Part shown: positions 1 through 7,439 of the stretch, piece after piece
Layout of the letters: every line of letters starts with the position of its first letter
How positions within the stretch are numbered: position 1 is the stretch's first letter
Origin: Microscillaceae bacterium
GTDB lineage: Bacteria; Bacteroidota; Bacteroidia; Cytophagales; Microscillaceae
Reading direction: 5' to 3'
DNA length: 15,839 bases
Assembly (NCBI GenBank): GCA_003483885.1
Contig: DMXI01000398.1
Span: 1 to 15,839, forward strand
Translations under genes and position numbers: made by a program
Notes under the pieces: model-generated
Told to the model about the DNA's origin: nothing
Databases searched by the model: none
The model's input: the letters and a program-made list of their open reading frames with translations, nothing else

Positions 1-2
1 TT

Positions 3-350
3 GAGATTCCAGCAAATGATCTCGACCGTGCAATCGACTTCTACAAAAAAGTATTGGGAGGTGAACTCCAAAAACAAGACATTGGCGGCTTTCAAATGGC
101 TTTTTTACCAATGGATGGTGAAGGCCAGGTGGGTGGTGCGCTCTGCAAAAGCGATATGCACATTCCATCGGCAGAAGGCGCAGTGATTTACCTAAATGGG
201 GGTGAAGATTTAGGCCAACCACTCTCTCGGGTAAATGATGCAGGTGGACAGGTAGTCATGCCCAAAACCAAGATATCAGATGAGGTAGGCTACATGGCCT
301 TCTTTATGGATACCGAAGGTAATAAAGTGGCCTTTCATTCTCCTAAATAA
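3..350 (+). CDS. VOC (glyoxalase/bleomycin-resistance fold) family protein, 5' end cut by window
   Basis: The reading frame is open from base 3 and encodes about 115 residues beginning EIPANDLDRAIDFYKKVLGG, the usual first beta-strand and helix of a vicinal oxygen chelate module. It ends with AFFMDTEGNKVAFHSPK, the usual last strand. In this subfamily the start is typically M-x-NWFEIP, so only a few residues probably lie outside the window. The Glu of EIP and the Glu of DTEGN sit where metal ligands fall in metal-binding VOC enzymes. The subfamily has no fixed substrate; members are annotated as glyoxalase-like or bleomycin-resistance-like, and I cannot assign a reaction. The internal ATG at 54 is too late, since it would remove the first strand. 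A hairpin lies about 160 nt downstream. Confidence 0.85.
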   Translation, partial: EIPANDLDRAIDFYKKVLGGELQKQDIGGFQMAFLPMDGEGQVGGALCKSDMHIPSAEGAVIYLNGGEDLGQPLSRVNDAGGQVVMPKTKISDEVGYMAFFMDTEGNKVAFHSPK

Positions 351-508
351 TCAGCGCTATGTAAGTGAAAAGCTAAAAGTGAGCACAAAGCGTAAATAAT
401 TCATCTATTCGCAGTTGGCTGACCATTATACGCTCATATTTGCAAAAAAAGAAAGCAATTATTCACTACTATCAAACGATGCATCGCTCAGCCATTTAAC
501 CATGAACA

Positions 509-531
509 AAAGGGGGAGAATAGCCCCCTTT
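509..531 (+). terminator. GC-rich hairpin between VOC and SnoaL-like genes
   Basis: AAAGGGGG (509-516) pairs perfectly with CCCCCTTT (524-531) around a 7-nt loop. Only three T residues end the right arm and no long T-tract follows, so termination is plausible but not certain. It separates the VOC gene from the next gene on the same strand, arguing against one operon. Confidence 0.5.
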
Positions 532-611
532 CTGTACCATAGGAAAATAAATTTTCTTAAATTAAACACACAACTTATCAATTAATTTTTAAACTCTAAA
601 CCGTTTAACTT

Positions 612-983
612 ATGACTACGCAAGAAATTGCCGACAAGTACATTGCTTACAATCGTGAAGGAAAAAGCATGCAAGCCTTAAAAGAATTATTTGCAGATGA
701 TGCCTATGATTTAGAGCCTAAAGGTGCACCAGTAGAGCGTACTGAGGGCAAAGAGGCTTTGATTAAAAAACACGAGCAATTTGAGCAAATGGTGGAAGAA
801 ATGCACGGCATGTCTATCTCTGACCCGATCGTTGCAGACAATTTCTTTAGCTGTTCAATGGCTATGGATGTCACTTACAAAGGTATGGGTCGTGCTCAAG
901 TAGAAGAAATTTGCTTGTATGAGGTAAAAGATGGTAAAATCGTATCTTCTCAATTCTTTTTTACGCCTCCCCCAATGGGTTAA
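612..983 (+). CDS. SnoaL-like / NTF2-like fold protein
   Basis: This 123-residue protein has the cone-shaped alpha+beta barrel pattern of the NTF2/SnoaL superfamily. An N-terminal helix (MTTQEIADKYIAYNREGK) is followed by a helix ending in LFADDAYDLEP, the typical segment where the first strand begins. Next comes a helix (GKEALIKKHEQFEQMVEEMHG), then antiparallel strands ending in VEEICLYEVKDGKIVSSQFFF. The whole protein is one domain with no signal peptide, so it should be cytoplasmic. Superfamily members include ketosteroid isomerases, polyketide cyclases and many stress-associated proteins of unknown substrate; no catalytic pair can be named here. The ATG at 612 follows an A/T-rich leader without a Shine-Dalgarno, normal for Bacteroidota. 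Confidence 0.8.
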   Translation: MTTQEIADKYIAYNREGKSMQALKELFADDAYDLEPKGAPVERTEGKEALIKKHEQFEQMVEEMHGMSISDPIVADNFFSCSMAMDVTYKGMGRAQVEEICLYEVKDGKIVSSQFFFTPPPMG

Positions 984-1244
984 TTCTGGTGTTATGTGCA
1001 ATTGAATATTGAATAACAATTAACGATTTTTGAATGCTGATACGTACCCCTATTTGGAATGAACAAAGTTTGGTGATCATCATTTTTAAGGCCCTGTCTT
1101 CCTGAATTTTCAGCGATTATATGACAGGATGCTTTGAAGATGTATACCAAATTGGGTTGATCACTTTTATATTCGACGTTCGTTAATCGATATCCATTAT
1201 TCCAAAAACACGCAACTTGAGTTATCAATTAATCATGAAATTTT
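984..1244. other. Intergenic region between convergent genes, no gene supported
   Basis: This lies between the SnoaL-like gene and the convergent lipoprotein gene; together with the terminator it is just over 300 nt. A 78-codon minus-strand frame (992-1228) is open, but its composition (scattered Cys, His, Asn and no domain pattern) does not look coding. The only clear structure is the hairpin at the right end. Confidence 0.6.
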
Positions 1245-1289
1245 CAGAAGCCCTTGTCCAGATCTTGGCAGAGGGCTTCTGATTTTTTT
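1245..1289. terminator. Strong intrinsic terminator for convergent genes
   Basis: CAGAAGCCCT (1245-1254) pairs perfectly with AGGGCTTCTG (1272-1281), followed on the plus strand by A and seven T (1283-1289). On the minus strand the same stem begins about 12 nt after the lipoprotein stop codon and is followed by a weaker AAAATTT tail. It can serve both converging genes, but is best formed for plus-strand transcription. Confidence 0.85.
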
Positions 1290-1292
1290 GAA

Positions 1293-2099
1293 TTATTCAG
1301 ATTTAGAAGCTTGTAATATATCAGCCCCTAATAGTTTATCATCTTTATTGTAGTACCAGGTGCGTTTTTTGGGGATTTTAATCCCTTGAATCGTTTCCAG
1401 GCCTTCAAGAGTAATGTACTCACCGTCGTTTTCTTCTTCTTTATGATAAAAACGATACCCACTCAAGGCATAGGTGGTAGCATCAAAGTAAAAATACCAG
1501 GTATCTTTTCCCACGCTGGCATCATAGGTTACTTTGATAGATAAATATTCTTTTCCCTGAAACTCCACCTTGTTCACTTTCTCCTCAATGATGGTTCCTT
1601 GGTCTTTGAGTTTCATAGGCAGGCCATACAAATAGCCGAAGTAGTCGCGCATGAGGCGGGTGCGCTTGGCTTGTAATCGGTATTTTTTAATCTTAGCTGT
1701 ATCGGATGCCACTTCCCCATTGATTTTGGCATAACAAGAATCATTGGCAATGCCCTGCTCTAGTTTTAAGCTATCCCTTTCGGTCTGCATGGTAAAACCT
1801 CCATTGGTATTATTGATCGTGACATAACGCATGCGTGTAGGACCATTAGGACGCTCTGAAGCCAAATTAAGGGCTGCATTAAACTTGGGCCAGTTTCCTT
1901 GCGGATCATGATACTGGATACTTTTCTCCAGTAATTCTTCGGCAGGAGACAATGTTTTCGCTACAGTTGATGCATCAGTACTTTCAGTGCTGTTTGTCGT
2001 TGTGTCTTGGTTTTTGTTGCTTTCATTATTCTTGTTGGGCTGGCAAGCCGAGGCTGTAATCAACAAAAAACATAAGGTATATAGGTATAAGTTCTTCAT
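1293..2099 (-). CDS. Lipoprotein, DUF6503-like
   Basis: From the ATG at 2099 the product is 268 residues. It begins MKNLYLYTLCFLLITASAC, a short basic n-region, hydrophobic core and lipidation Cys19. The -3 residue is Ala rather than Leu, acceptable in the looser Bacteroidota lipobox. The next ~30 residues are a low-complexity Asn/Ser/Thr/Asp linker, typical of surface or periplasmic lipoproteins. The folded part starts near residue 53 with ELLEKSIQYHDPQGNW and contains RPNGPTRMRYVTINN and a later FYFDATTYALSGYRFYHKEEENDGEYITLE. This order resembles Bacteroidota proteins annotated DUF6503, whose function is unknown; that match is from memory. An upstream in-frame ATG at 2126 would add MTSKTKPKH before the signal peptide and is less likely. 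The neighbour at 2226 is divergent. Confidence 0.85.
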   Translation of the reverse strand: MKNLYLYTLCFLLITASACQPNKNNESNKNQDTTTNSTESTDASTVAKTLSPAEELLEKSIQYHDPQGNWPKFNAALNLASERPNGPTRMRYVTINNTNGGFTMQTERDSLKLEQGIANDSCYAKINGEVASDTAKIKKYRLQAKRTRLMRDYFGYLYGLPMKLKDQGTIIEEKVNKVEFQGKEYLSIKVTYDASVGKDTWYFYFDATTYALSGYRFYHKEEENDGEYITLEGLETIQGIKIPKKRTWYYNKDDKLLGADILQASKSE

Positions 2100-2117
2100 A
2101 TGCTTTGGTTTAGTTTT

Positions 2118-2136
2118 AGAAGTCATCGGGACTTCT
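2118..2136 (-). promoter_or_regulatory. Small inverted repeat in the leader of the lipoprotein gene
   Basis: AGAAGTC (2118-2124) and GACTTCT (2130-2136) are perfectly complementary around a 5-nt loop, ending about 19 nt before the preferred ATG at 2099. The unused upstream ATG (2126-2124) overlaps this stem. It could be a leader hairpin or a small operator; no T-tract follows. Confidence 0.35.
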
Positions 2137-2225
2137 TACAATAAAATCCTCAAAATATACTGCTTTGATGCAACCTTCTCTTATAAAAAACTACTTTTTC
2201 ATGAATTTTAACACTAAACGAACCT

Positions 2226-4295
2226 ATGAAAAACTTATCCTCTTTTCGGCCCTGTTTTTTACCCAGTCTCTTGTTTTGCCTTGGGTTGGGTTTATTCGCA
2301 CCACTCAAGGCGCAAAACGCCTTTTATGAAGCCTTGTATCTTGCTCAACACCAACAAAATATCCAACAGTTAGCCAAGCTTAAGCATTTGATTAATTTCA
2401 CTCCCCAAGAACGTAAGCAGATCAACTTGGTCAATAATTTCCTCAAAAAGCCTTTCAATATCTATGCAGATACACCCAACCTCACCGTATTGCGACAAGC
2501 CCTCCACAAACTAGCTACTGCCCCTCGCAAAGAACGCCCTCAGACCGAAGATGGTGCCTTACCCGAAGTAAGTACTTTGATTCCTGCACCATTTAAAAAG
2601 TTTAGTCGCTTTTCTGGTATTCGCAATTCCGATTTTTATAAAGGAATTAGTAAGTATATCGCCGCAGAATTTAAAAAAGGCCTCACATTGTCTTTTTTTG
2701 ATGCGTTCGAGAAAGCCATTGGAGGAACGGGAGAATTGCAAATATTATTTCCAACGACTTACGAAGCACTCAAAACCCGTGACCCGTTTCGTTTTCCAGC
2801 ATTAGGCACTCGTTGGAAGGAAATATTTCACCAGGATTTGCAAAATATTGTCAAAAACTTTATCCACTATATAGATGCGCCCAACCCTGAAGCAGGCGCC
2901 AAAGCTAGTTTTCTCACCTTGGATTTTGCTCGCCAACTCAAACAAAATAACCAGTTTCAATACTTAAAATTGGGAGATGATATCGCATCTAAACTCATCG
3001 ACCGATTTCATCCGGTAGATCTGATGAATTACCTGGATTTAAAGTATTTTCAAAATCCAACCCGGCAATATCGTTCAGTAGGCGCACTATTACATAAGCT
3101 CAATCTATTACAAACCAATTTGCGTGATACCACTGGAAACATTTGGATTAATTTTGAACAGTTTAACCGCCTCAATTCCAGTCAAATAGGCATTTTTCTG
3201 GGATTACTTTATCAACAATCGCCTCAAGTATTTGGCGACATGAAAACCAAAGTAGCTCAAAATAACGCAGTGCACCCTACCAAAGCGAAGCAGTATTTAC
3301 TTCAGCAAATATTACCCGTATATGAGGGCTTGATTAAGATTCAGGAATTTGAAAAAAGTAAAGGAAAAAATCTATACGATCAGGAATACGGGGCACACAT
3401 GCAAAACTTTGCCGATTTGCTACAAGTGGCTGATCAAAAGCTCATGAGCCGATCTGCGCTGACTCCTCCCCCACCCGAAGGAAGCCACCTCACCCAAACC
3501 AATAACTTTAGCAAAGACCATGTACTGCAAAAAACCCTCAACGTATATAAATCTATCCACCAGAAAGAATACAATAATTTGATTCCGAACATGAGTAAAA
3601 TTCTCTTGCAAATGCTCAATCAATCAGAGAAAAATACAGCGTTTGTCCGATTACTCAGTAAACTGGATCAATACGGGAGTTTTATGATTGGCGTTGTGAA
3701 TGCCCAAAATACAACTCAGTTAAGAGATTTACTGGGGACAGTGATTACCAGCTCGGGGAGTTATCTCCGAAAAAGGACTTCATTACGTACTTTATCGCTA
3801 TCGGTACATGCTGGGTATTATGCCAGTGGAGAGTTGTTGGAGTATAGTCAAACCTGGGGAGTCAATACTGGGTTTACGATTCCTATTGGGTTAGAATATA
3901 CTTTTGGTTTTACATCTAAGCATAAGCCCTCTAAGGCCAGTAAAAACTACTTTACTCAAGCAAACCGCCAACGCTTTTACAAAGGCAGTTCTTTGGGGAT
4001 TTTTTTGCAGGTGATAGATGTAGGGGCTATGATGAATTATAGATTATTTGACAATCAGACCCAAACCTTACCAGAAGAAATTACATTTCAACAAATACTG
4101 GCTCCTGGGGCTTCTATCAACTATGGGCTTAAAAATACTCCTCTTACAATTGGGATGGGTTATCAGTATATGCCACAACTACGCCGAGTAGATACTGCTG
4201 CTACTGGCAAGGGAACCTTCAACAATGCTCATCGTTTCTTTTTAAGGATCTCCTGGGATTTGCCTGTATTACCTATTTGGGCTAGTAAAAAATAA
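2226..4295 (+). CDS. Exported protein of unknown function with a probable outer-membrane C-terminal region
   Basis: This 689-residue protein starts with a Sec signal peptide (residues 1-29, hydrophobic LPSLLFCLGLGLF, probable cleavage APLKA|QNAF). I do not recognise a family. Residues ~30-500 are mostly helical and polar, with repeated leucine/glutamine-rich helices (for example NIQQLAKLKHLINF) and a short proline run (TPPPPEGS) near 420. From about residue 515 to the end the character changes to short alternating amphipathic strands rich in Tyr, Gly and Phe (LSLSVHAGYYASGELL; GVNTGFTIPIGLEYTFGF; SINYGL; IGMGYQYMPQL; HRFFLRISWDLP), as in outer-membrane beta-barrel or barrel-like segments. A periplasmic helical part attached to a small barrel is my reading. 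The ATG fits the signal peptide. It is transcribed away from the lipoprotein gene across a ~125-nt divergent spacer. Confidence 0.85.
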   Translation: MKNLSSFRPCFLPSLLFCLGLGLFAPLKAQNAFYEALYLAQHQQNIQQLAKLKHLINFTPQERKQINLVNNFLKKPFNIYADTPNLTVLRQALHKLATAPRKERPQTEDGALPEVSTLIPAPFKKFSRFSGIRNSDFYKGISKYIAAEFKKGLTLSFFDAFEKAIGGTGELQILFPTTYEALKTRDPFRFPALGTRWKEIFHQDLQNIVKNFIHYIDAPNPEAGAKASFLTLDFARQLKQNNQFQYLKLGDDIASKLIDRFHPVDLMNYLDLKYFQNPTRQYRSVGALLHKLNLLQTNLRDTTGNIWINFEQFNRLNSSQIGIFLGLLYQQSPQVFGDMKTKVAQNNAVHPTKAKQYLLQQILPVYEGLIKIQEFEKSKGKNLYDQEYGAHMQNFADLLQVADQKLMSRSALTPPPPEGSHLTQTNNFSKDHVLQKTLNVYKSIHQKEYNNLIPNMSKILLQMLNQSEKNTAFVRLLSKLDQYGSFMIGVVNAQNTTQLRDLLGTVITSSGSYLRKRTSLRTLSLSVHAGYYASGELLEYSQTWGVNTGFTIPIGLEYTFGFTSKHKPSKASKNYFTQANRQRFYKGSSLGIFLQVIDVGAMMNYRLFDNQTQTLPEEITFQQILAPGASINYGLKNTPLTIGMGYQYMPQLRRVDTAATGKGTFNNAHRFFLRISWDLPVLPIWASKK

Positions 4296-4520
4296 GGCTT
4301 CAATAAGAATTTAATCAGGAGTTACCAACAACGTCCTAAAAAACGAGGCGACTTCTAAAGCTAAATATTGATTTGGTAAAATATAATTCTTCTAATTGAG
4401 TAAATTCTATATGAAATCTTTCACAGTAGCTTTTTTTCATAAAAAAAACACTTTTACATAAAAAATATAAAACGTCTTCAATATATAACTGGTTATTAAG
4501 TAGTCTTACATCACACTTTC

Positions 4521-4551
4521 TTTGATTATACCGACAATCGTCTTAACTTTG
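4521..4551 (+). promoter_or_regulatory. Consensus Bacteroidota primary-sigma promoter
   Basis: TTTG at 4521-4524 (the -33 element) is separated by exactly 19 nt from TAACTTTG at 4544-4551, a full match to the TAnnTTTG -7 element. The match to the known Bacteroidota sigma-factor consensus in both boxes and spacing is the best in the window. Transcription should start near 4557-4559. No reading frame follows. Confidence 0.75.
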
Positions 4552-4563
4552 GAGTAAAGTTAA
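4543..4563. promoter_or_regulatory. Inverted repeat overlapping the -7 box (possible operator)
   Basis: TTAACTTT (4543-4550) and AAAGTTAA (4556-4563) form a perfect 8-bp inverted repeat with a 5-nt spacer. It covers the -7 element and the expected transcription start, a classical place for a repressor site. It could also arise by chance in AT-rich DNA. Confidence 0.35.
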
Positions 4564-4617
4564 AGCTAATTGCCAAAGTCTTAAGACCTAATAATTGTTT
4601 GATTGTTAGGTCTTTCC
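4557..4617 (+). ncRNA. Candidate ~60-nt small RNA ending in a long hairpin
   Basis: The transcript predicted from the promoter at 4521-4551 would have a ~25-nt single-stranded head and then a hairpin. AAGACCTAA (4583-4591) pairs with TTAGGTCTT (4606-4614), and the inner TAATT/GATTG segment extends the stem to about 15 bp with two G-U pairs, leaving a GTTT tetraloop. The 3' tail is TCCTATT, a weak U-tract. No start codon lies inside, so this is either a very small RNA or a terminated leader. The left arm also belongs to a 10-bp palindrome GTCTTAAGAC (4578-4587), allowing an alternative fold. I cannot match it to any known RNA family. Confidence 0.45.
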
Positions 4618-4826
4618 TATTCATGACAATTCTTATCAAGAAATTTATATATCATTCAGATAAATTGAATCATCAGACAACCAATGTCATAAGAAGGATT
4701 CGCTACAGTACTTGTTAATCATTTAATTGCTTTTTGGGCAAAACTTATTAAAAGTAATAGAACCCAATTAAACAGGTGTAAGCTTTTATATATTGTTTTA
4801 TAAAGTACTCAATGAATGCTTTCTCT

Positions 4827-4865
4827 AAAAACCTCTTCGCTTTCGTTAAGCTGAGAGGTTTTTTT
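4827..4865. terminator. Very stable bidirectional terminator hairpin without an adjacent gene
   Basis: AAAAACCTCTT (4827-4837) pairs with GAGAGGTTTTT (4853-4863); an inner GCTT/AAGC helix (4839-4842 with 4848-4851) extends it past a single mismatch to a 5-nt loop. T residues run to 4865 on the plus strand, and the minus strand also ends the stem in five T. It lies over 500 nt from the gene upstream and about 145 nt before DinB, so it probably insulates DinB or ends an unseen transcript. Confidence 0.8.
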
Positions 4866-5009
4866 ATGGGCAGTCTTTCAATTTTTGATTGCATTTAATC
4901 ACTATGTGTTAGTATTTATTAACACTTTTTTAGTAAGAAAATGCCTTAAGTAAGATTATTGTATAAAATCTATAATTTTTCAATAAATTGGGCAAAAAAT
5001 ATACTAGGT

Positions 5010-5534
5010 ATGAATATGATACAAAGACCCCAACCTCACGAATACGATCCCTATTATCAATATTTTATTGATTTGGTAGAAGGAGATGACTTGATCCAAG
5101 TGTTAGAAAATACTCATTCGGCTACCCATAAGTTGATCAGAAATACACCCAGTGATAAATTAGATTATCGCTATGCAGAAGGCAAATGGAACATCAGAGA
5201 AGTGCTGGTACATTTGATAGATGCTGAGCGGATTTTTTGTTATCGTGCACTAAGATTTGCTCGCCAAGATAAAACCGATTTACCTGGCTTTGAGCAAGAT
5301 GATTACGTTGTTCCTTCCAATGCGGCCACTCGTTCTATTGATAGCATCGCCCAAGAGTTGGCAGCAGTACGTCGTGCTACTATTATGCTGTTTAAAAACT
5401 TTGACGAAACAATGATGAACCAAATCGGCACTGCCAATGGCACCCCTATGTCGGTGAGAGCTATTAGTTTAGCCATTGCTGGACACGAATTGCATCATTG
5501 TAAAATTATTAGGGAACGCTACTTAAATGATTAA
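5010..5534 (+). CDS. DinB superfamily protein (four-helix bundle, probable metal site)
   Basis: From the ATG at 5010 the product is 174 residues. A TTG at 4959 would extend the frame, but the added residues (YKIYNFSINWAKNI) are not part of the family; ATG 5016 is also possible. The pattern is that of DinB-fold proteins: AEGKWNIREVLVHLIDAERIFCYRALRFAR in the middle, LPGFEQDDYV, and the C-terminal IAGHELHHCKIIRERYL. The three-His metal site is expected to be His68 (LVHLID), His149 and His153 (HELHH), all present. Family members include thiol-dependent S-transferases and damage-inducible proteins; many Bacteroidota copies are uncharacterised. It should be cytoplasmic. A terminator follows 30 nt after the stop, so it appears monocistronic. 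Confidence 0.88.
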   Translation: MNMIQRPQPHEYDPYYQYFIDLVEGDDLIQVLENTHSATHKLIRNTPSDKLDYRYAEGKWNIREVLVHLIDAERIFCYRALRFARQDKTDLPGFEQDDYVVPSNAATRSIDSIAQELAAVRRATIMLFKNFDETMMNQIGTANGTPMSVRAISLAIAGHELHHCKIIRERYLND

Positions 5535-5564
5535 AAGAAATCGTTCTTATATTTTATAGGGTTT

Positions 5565-5607
5565 GGACTTCATTGTATCATACTTTACTAATGAAGTCCT
5601 TACTTTG
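5565..5607 (+). terminator. Intrinsic terminator after DinB
   Basis: GGACTTCATT (5565-5574) pairs perfectly with AATGAAGTCC (5590-5599) around a 15-nt loop, followed by TTACTTTG. It ends 24 nt before the next gene's ATG, so the next gene's promoter must overlap the hairpin or lie upstream of it. Confidence 0.7.
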
Positions 5608-5630
5608 TTAAAGTGATCATCATTAAACAC

Positions 5631-6668
5631 ATGGAACCTATTCAACAACTACAGGAAGTTTTGCCAGAAAACCCAAACCTTGCCTCTGAGGTTTGGCAAT
5701 GGCATCAAATCAACGACTTTCAATATCAAGAAGCGCTGCTTTACATCATTCAGGAATTACGTTTTCACTTTGAATTGTTGCCTGCCAAAAAAGTCGATTT
5801 ATTGACCAGTGAAGAATACCTCAAGACTTACCAAATTCGCCAAAAAGGCCTACAAACGTTGCCCAATGAATGGATTGATCCAACTACGGCTACTCTTAGT
5901 AATGACGGATTGGATAAATTATGGCTTAAACCAGTAGAGGGGTATTTGGCGCGTATACTCAAAGCATCGAACGATCCCAAAGATCAGGCACGCCTCGAAA
6001 AAGTCAAACAAAGCAAGGCTTACAAATATCGGGGTCTGGATAAAACCACCGAAGAACGCAAACAAGCCCGCCTAGAAAAACTTCAACAAAGCATTGATAA
6101 TCAAGAAGTAGTATTGTTTTTGGGGCGGCAAAATCGCATTTACAAAGCCCTGCAAAAGCAGCTTAATGAAAAATACGCGGGCAAGATACGTTTACGTTTT
6201 ATCAGCGACCACGTGTGGTCTTCACGTGGTTACATAGAACCAGGGGTTAAAGCTTCTGATAATCGTTTGAGCCTGATTCAAGCTTCAGAAACAATCCATC
6301 GCTTGTCTCATTTAGGGCTTCGGGGTGAGGCAATTCAAGATCGTTATATTATGTTTTCGCTAGATGGGTACGATATGAAGCATTGCTTGGCAGCTATGTA
6401 TTCAAATTGTAACAAAATTGCTCGTAGTTATGCCAAACCTATCATTGAAGGCATCGAGAGGTTTGAATTTGCCTATACAGGTCTCACTGACTTAGAGCTA
6501 GCCAATATTGTACGCAACAAAAACTGGTTTGCCTATACTCGTTTTTGTCGTACTGGATCAGATGGCACGCTTGAGGAACTGAGTGAAACCCAGGTATTGA
6601 CAGAATATGGGATTAAATATATTGGGGATTTGATGCGAAGTGAATATATTAGTAGAAGAGCTCATTAA
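5631..6668 (+). CDS. Conserved-looking protein of unknown function, 345 residues
   Basis: I do not recognise this family. I chose the ATG at 5631; a GTG at 5613 would add six residues (starting MIIIKH). There is no signal peptide or membrane segment, so it should be cytoplasmic. Residues 1-60 are helical with several Trp and Phe. Residues ~105-155 are a highly charged Lys/Arg/Glu helix, possibly coiled coil (QARLEKVKQSKAYKYRG; EERKQARLEKLQQS). Residues ~157-345 look like a folded alpha/beta domain: a strand EVVLFLG at 159-165, a basic helix, a strand KIRLRFISDHVW, then conserved-looking blocks SHLGLRGEAIQDRY, MFSLDGYDMKHCLAAMYSNC and TRFCRTGSDGTLEELSE. The VLFLG-x-Q-N-R loop followed by a helix could bind a nucleotide or phosphate, but no Walker motif is present. 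The genes on either side give no functional hint. Confidence 0.8.
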   Translation: MEPIQQLQEVLPENPNLASEVWQWHQINDFQYQEALLYIIQELRFHFELLPAKKVDLLTSEEYLKTYQIRQKGLQTLPNEWIDPTTATLSNDGLDKLWLKPVEGYLARILKASNDPKDQARLEKVKQSKAYKYRGLDKTTEERKQARLEKLQQSIDNQEVVLFLGRQNRIYKALQKQLNEKYAGKIRLRFISDHVWSSRGYIEPGVKASDNRLSLIQASETIHRLSHLGLRGEAIQDRYIMFSLDGYDMKHCLAAMYSNCNKIARSYAKPIIEGIERFEFAYTGLTDLELANIVRNKNWFAYTRFCRTGSDGTLEELSETQVLTEYGIKYIGDLMRSEYISRRAH

Positions 6669-6773
6669 AAGTCTTCATCATATATTAGCTAACATAAAAA
6701 TCAGGAATGAAGGCGAGTTCAGTGTACACCAACTGTTATTTCTATACCATCGTTGTCTAAAATCTTTACACCC

Positions 6774-7355
6774 ATGAAGTATTTATTTTTTGCAATCATC
6801 TTATTTATCGCCCATCCTTCTTTCTGTCAAATATTTATTCCAGCCAGTGTCGATATCAAAGGAATATACATTGGCAAAACAACCAAACAAGAAATTCTGA
6901 AAAAATATGGTAAACCTTCGCGTGACGAAAAAGTAATGTGGTTTCGCAGAGCCAGACAAATAGATGCTGGCCAATTCAAATTAAAATGGATTGTAGAAGA
7001 GGTAGGGCATAAATTGGTATATACAAACCTGGGTTTGGAATTTACTTTTTATACCCGTGAAGTTACTACCAGCAAAGCAGAATCTTTACACAGCATTATT
7101 TTTACAAAAAAATCTAAAGCGACTACCGAACACGGGGTAATCGTAGGCATACATACAGTCAAACATTTACGTACTCATATGTCGGGTACCAAATTTACCC
7201 CTATGCCGCTTGAACTAGGATTGCTAAAACACGAGCGGGGCTATAATGTAATGGTAGACCATGACTTACGTGGCACCAGCGAAGCCTACAAAGACAAGCA
7301 AATTGTAGATCATATAGAGGTGACCAATTTGAATGTAATTAAATACAAACAATAA
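6774..7355 (+). CDS. Secreted small protein with BamE/SmpA-like N-terminal motif
   Basis: From the ATG at 6774 the product is 193 residues and begins MKYLFFAIILFIAHPSFCQ, a Sec signal peptide with likely cleavage before Gln19. The TTG at 6753 would place seven residues ahead of it and is not needed. After the signal peptide, IKGIYIGKTTKQEILKKYGKPSRDEKVMWF resembles the G-x-T-x-x-E-V/I-L-x-x-x-GKP signature of BamE/SmpA-like folds, in which a helix-strand unit is followed by a strand. The rest is basic and strand-rich, with GLEFTFY, HSIIFTKKS and QIVDHIEV segments. A BamE role in outer-membrane protein assembly is not implied; many short periplasmic Bacteroidota proteins share the motif. The Cys at 18 might be lipidated if the PSFC sequence is accepted as a lipobox, but that is a poor match. 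Confidence 0.8.
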   Translation: MKYLFFAIILFIAHPSFCQIFIPASVDIKGIYIGKTTKQEILKKYGKPSRDEKVMWFRRARQIDAGQFKLKWIVEEVGHKLVYTNLGLEFTFYTREVTTSKAESLHSIIFTKKSKATTEHGVIVGIHTVKHLRTHMSGTKFTPMPLELGLLKHERGYNVMVDHDLRGTSEAYKDKQIVDHIEVTNLNVIKYKQ

Positions 7356-7375
7356 CTAGAGCTTCACATCATTTG

Positions 7376-7409
7376 AACCCTTTTTCATATTTAATAAGAA
7401 AAAGGGTTT
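7376..7409. terminator. Terminator hairpin between convergent genes
   Basis: AACCCTTTTTC (7376-7386) pairs perfectly with GAAAAAGGGTT (7398-7408) around an 11-nt A/T loop. It sits between the plus-strand gene ending at 7355 and the ankyrin gene ending at 7440 on the minus strand. There is no good T-tract on either side. Confidence 0.65.
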
Positions 7410-7439
7410 GGCTTGGTAAAATTTAAACGAACGCTGATT

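Larger units (their letters stand above)
4296..5009. other. 714-nt non-coding stretch holding a promoter, a candidate small RNA and an orphan terminator
   Basis: No convincing reading frame occurs on either strand. The stretch is very AT-rich. It holds a consensus promoter (4521-4551), a perfect inverted repeat over its -7 box, a long hairpin (4583-4614) and a second, very stable terminator (4827-4865). 4296-4520 and 4616-4826 show nothing I can identify. 4866-5009 must contain the DinB promoter, but I see no exact consensus there. Confidence 0.6.

Noticed and set aside
1..186. Frame-1 reading starting with TTG at base 1
   Set aside because: It overlaps the VOC gene in another frame and shows no family pattern, while frame 3 gives a clear VOC domain.
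992..1228. A 78-codon open frame on the minus strand in the intergenic region
   Set aside because: Its composition is not protein-like, no domain pattern is visible, and it sits just upstream of a terminator between two convergent genes.
4918..4930. ATTAACACTTTTT occurs here and again at 14871-14883
   Set aside because: A single shared 13-mer in AT-rich DNA with different surroundings; no other similarity extends it.
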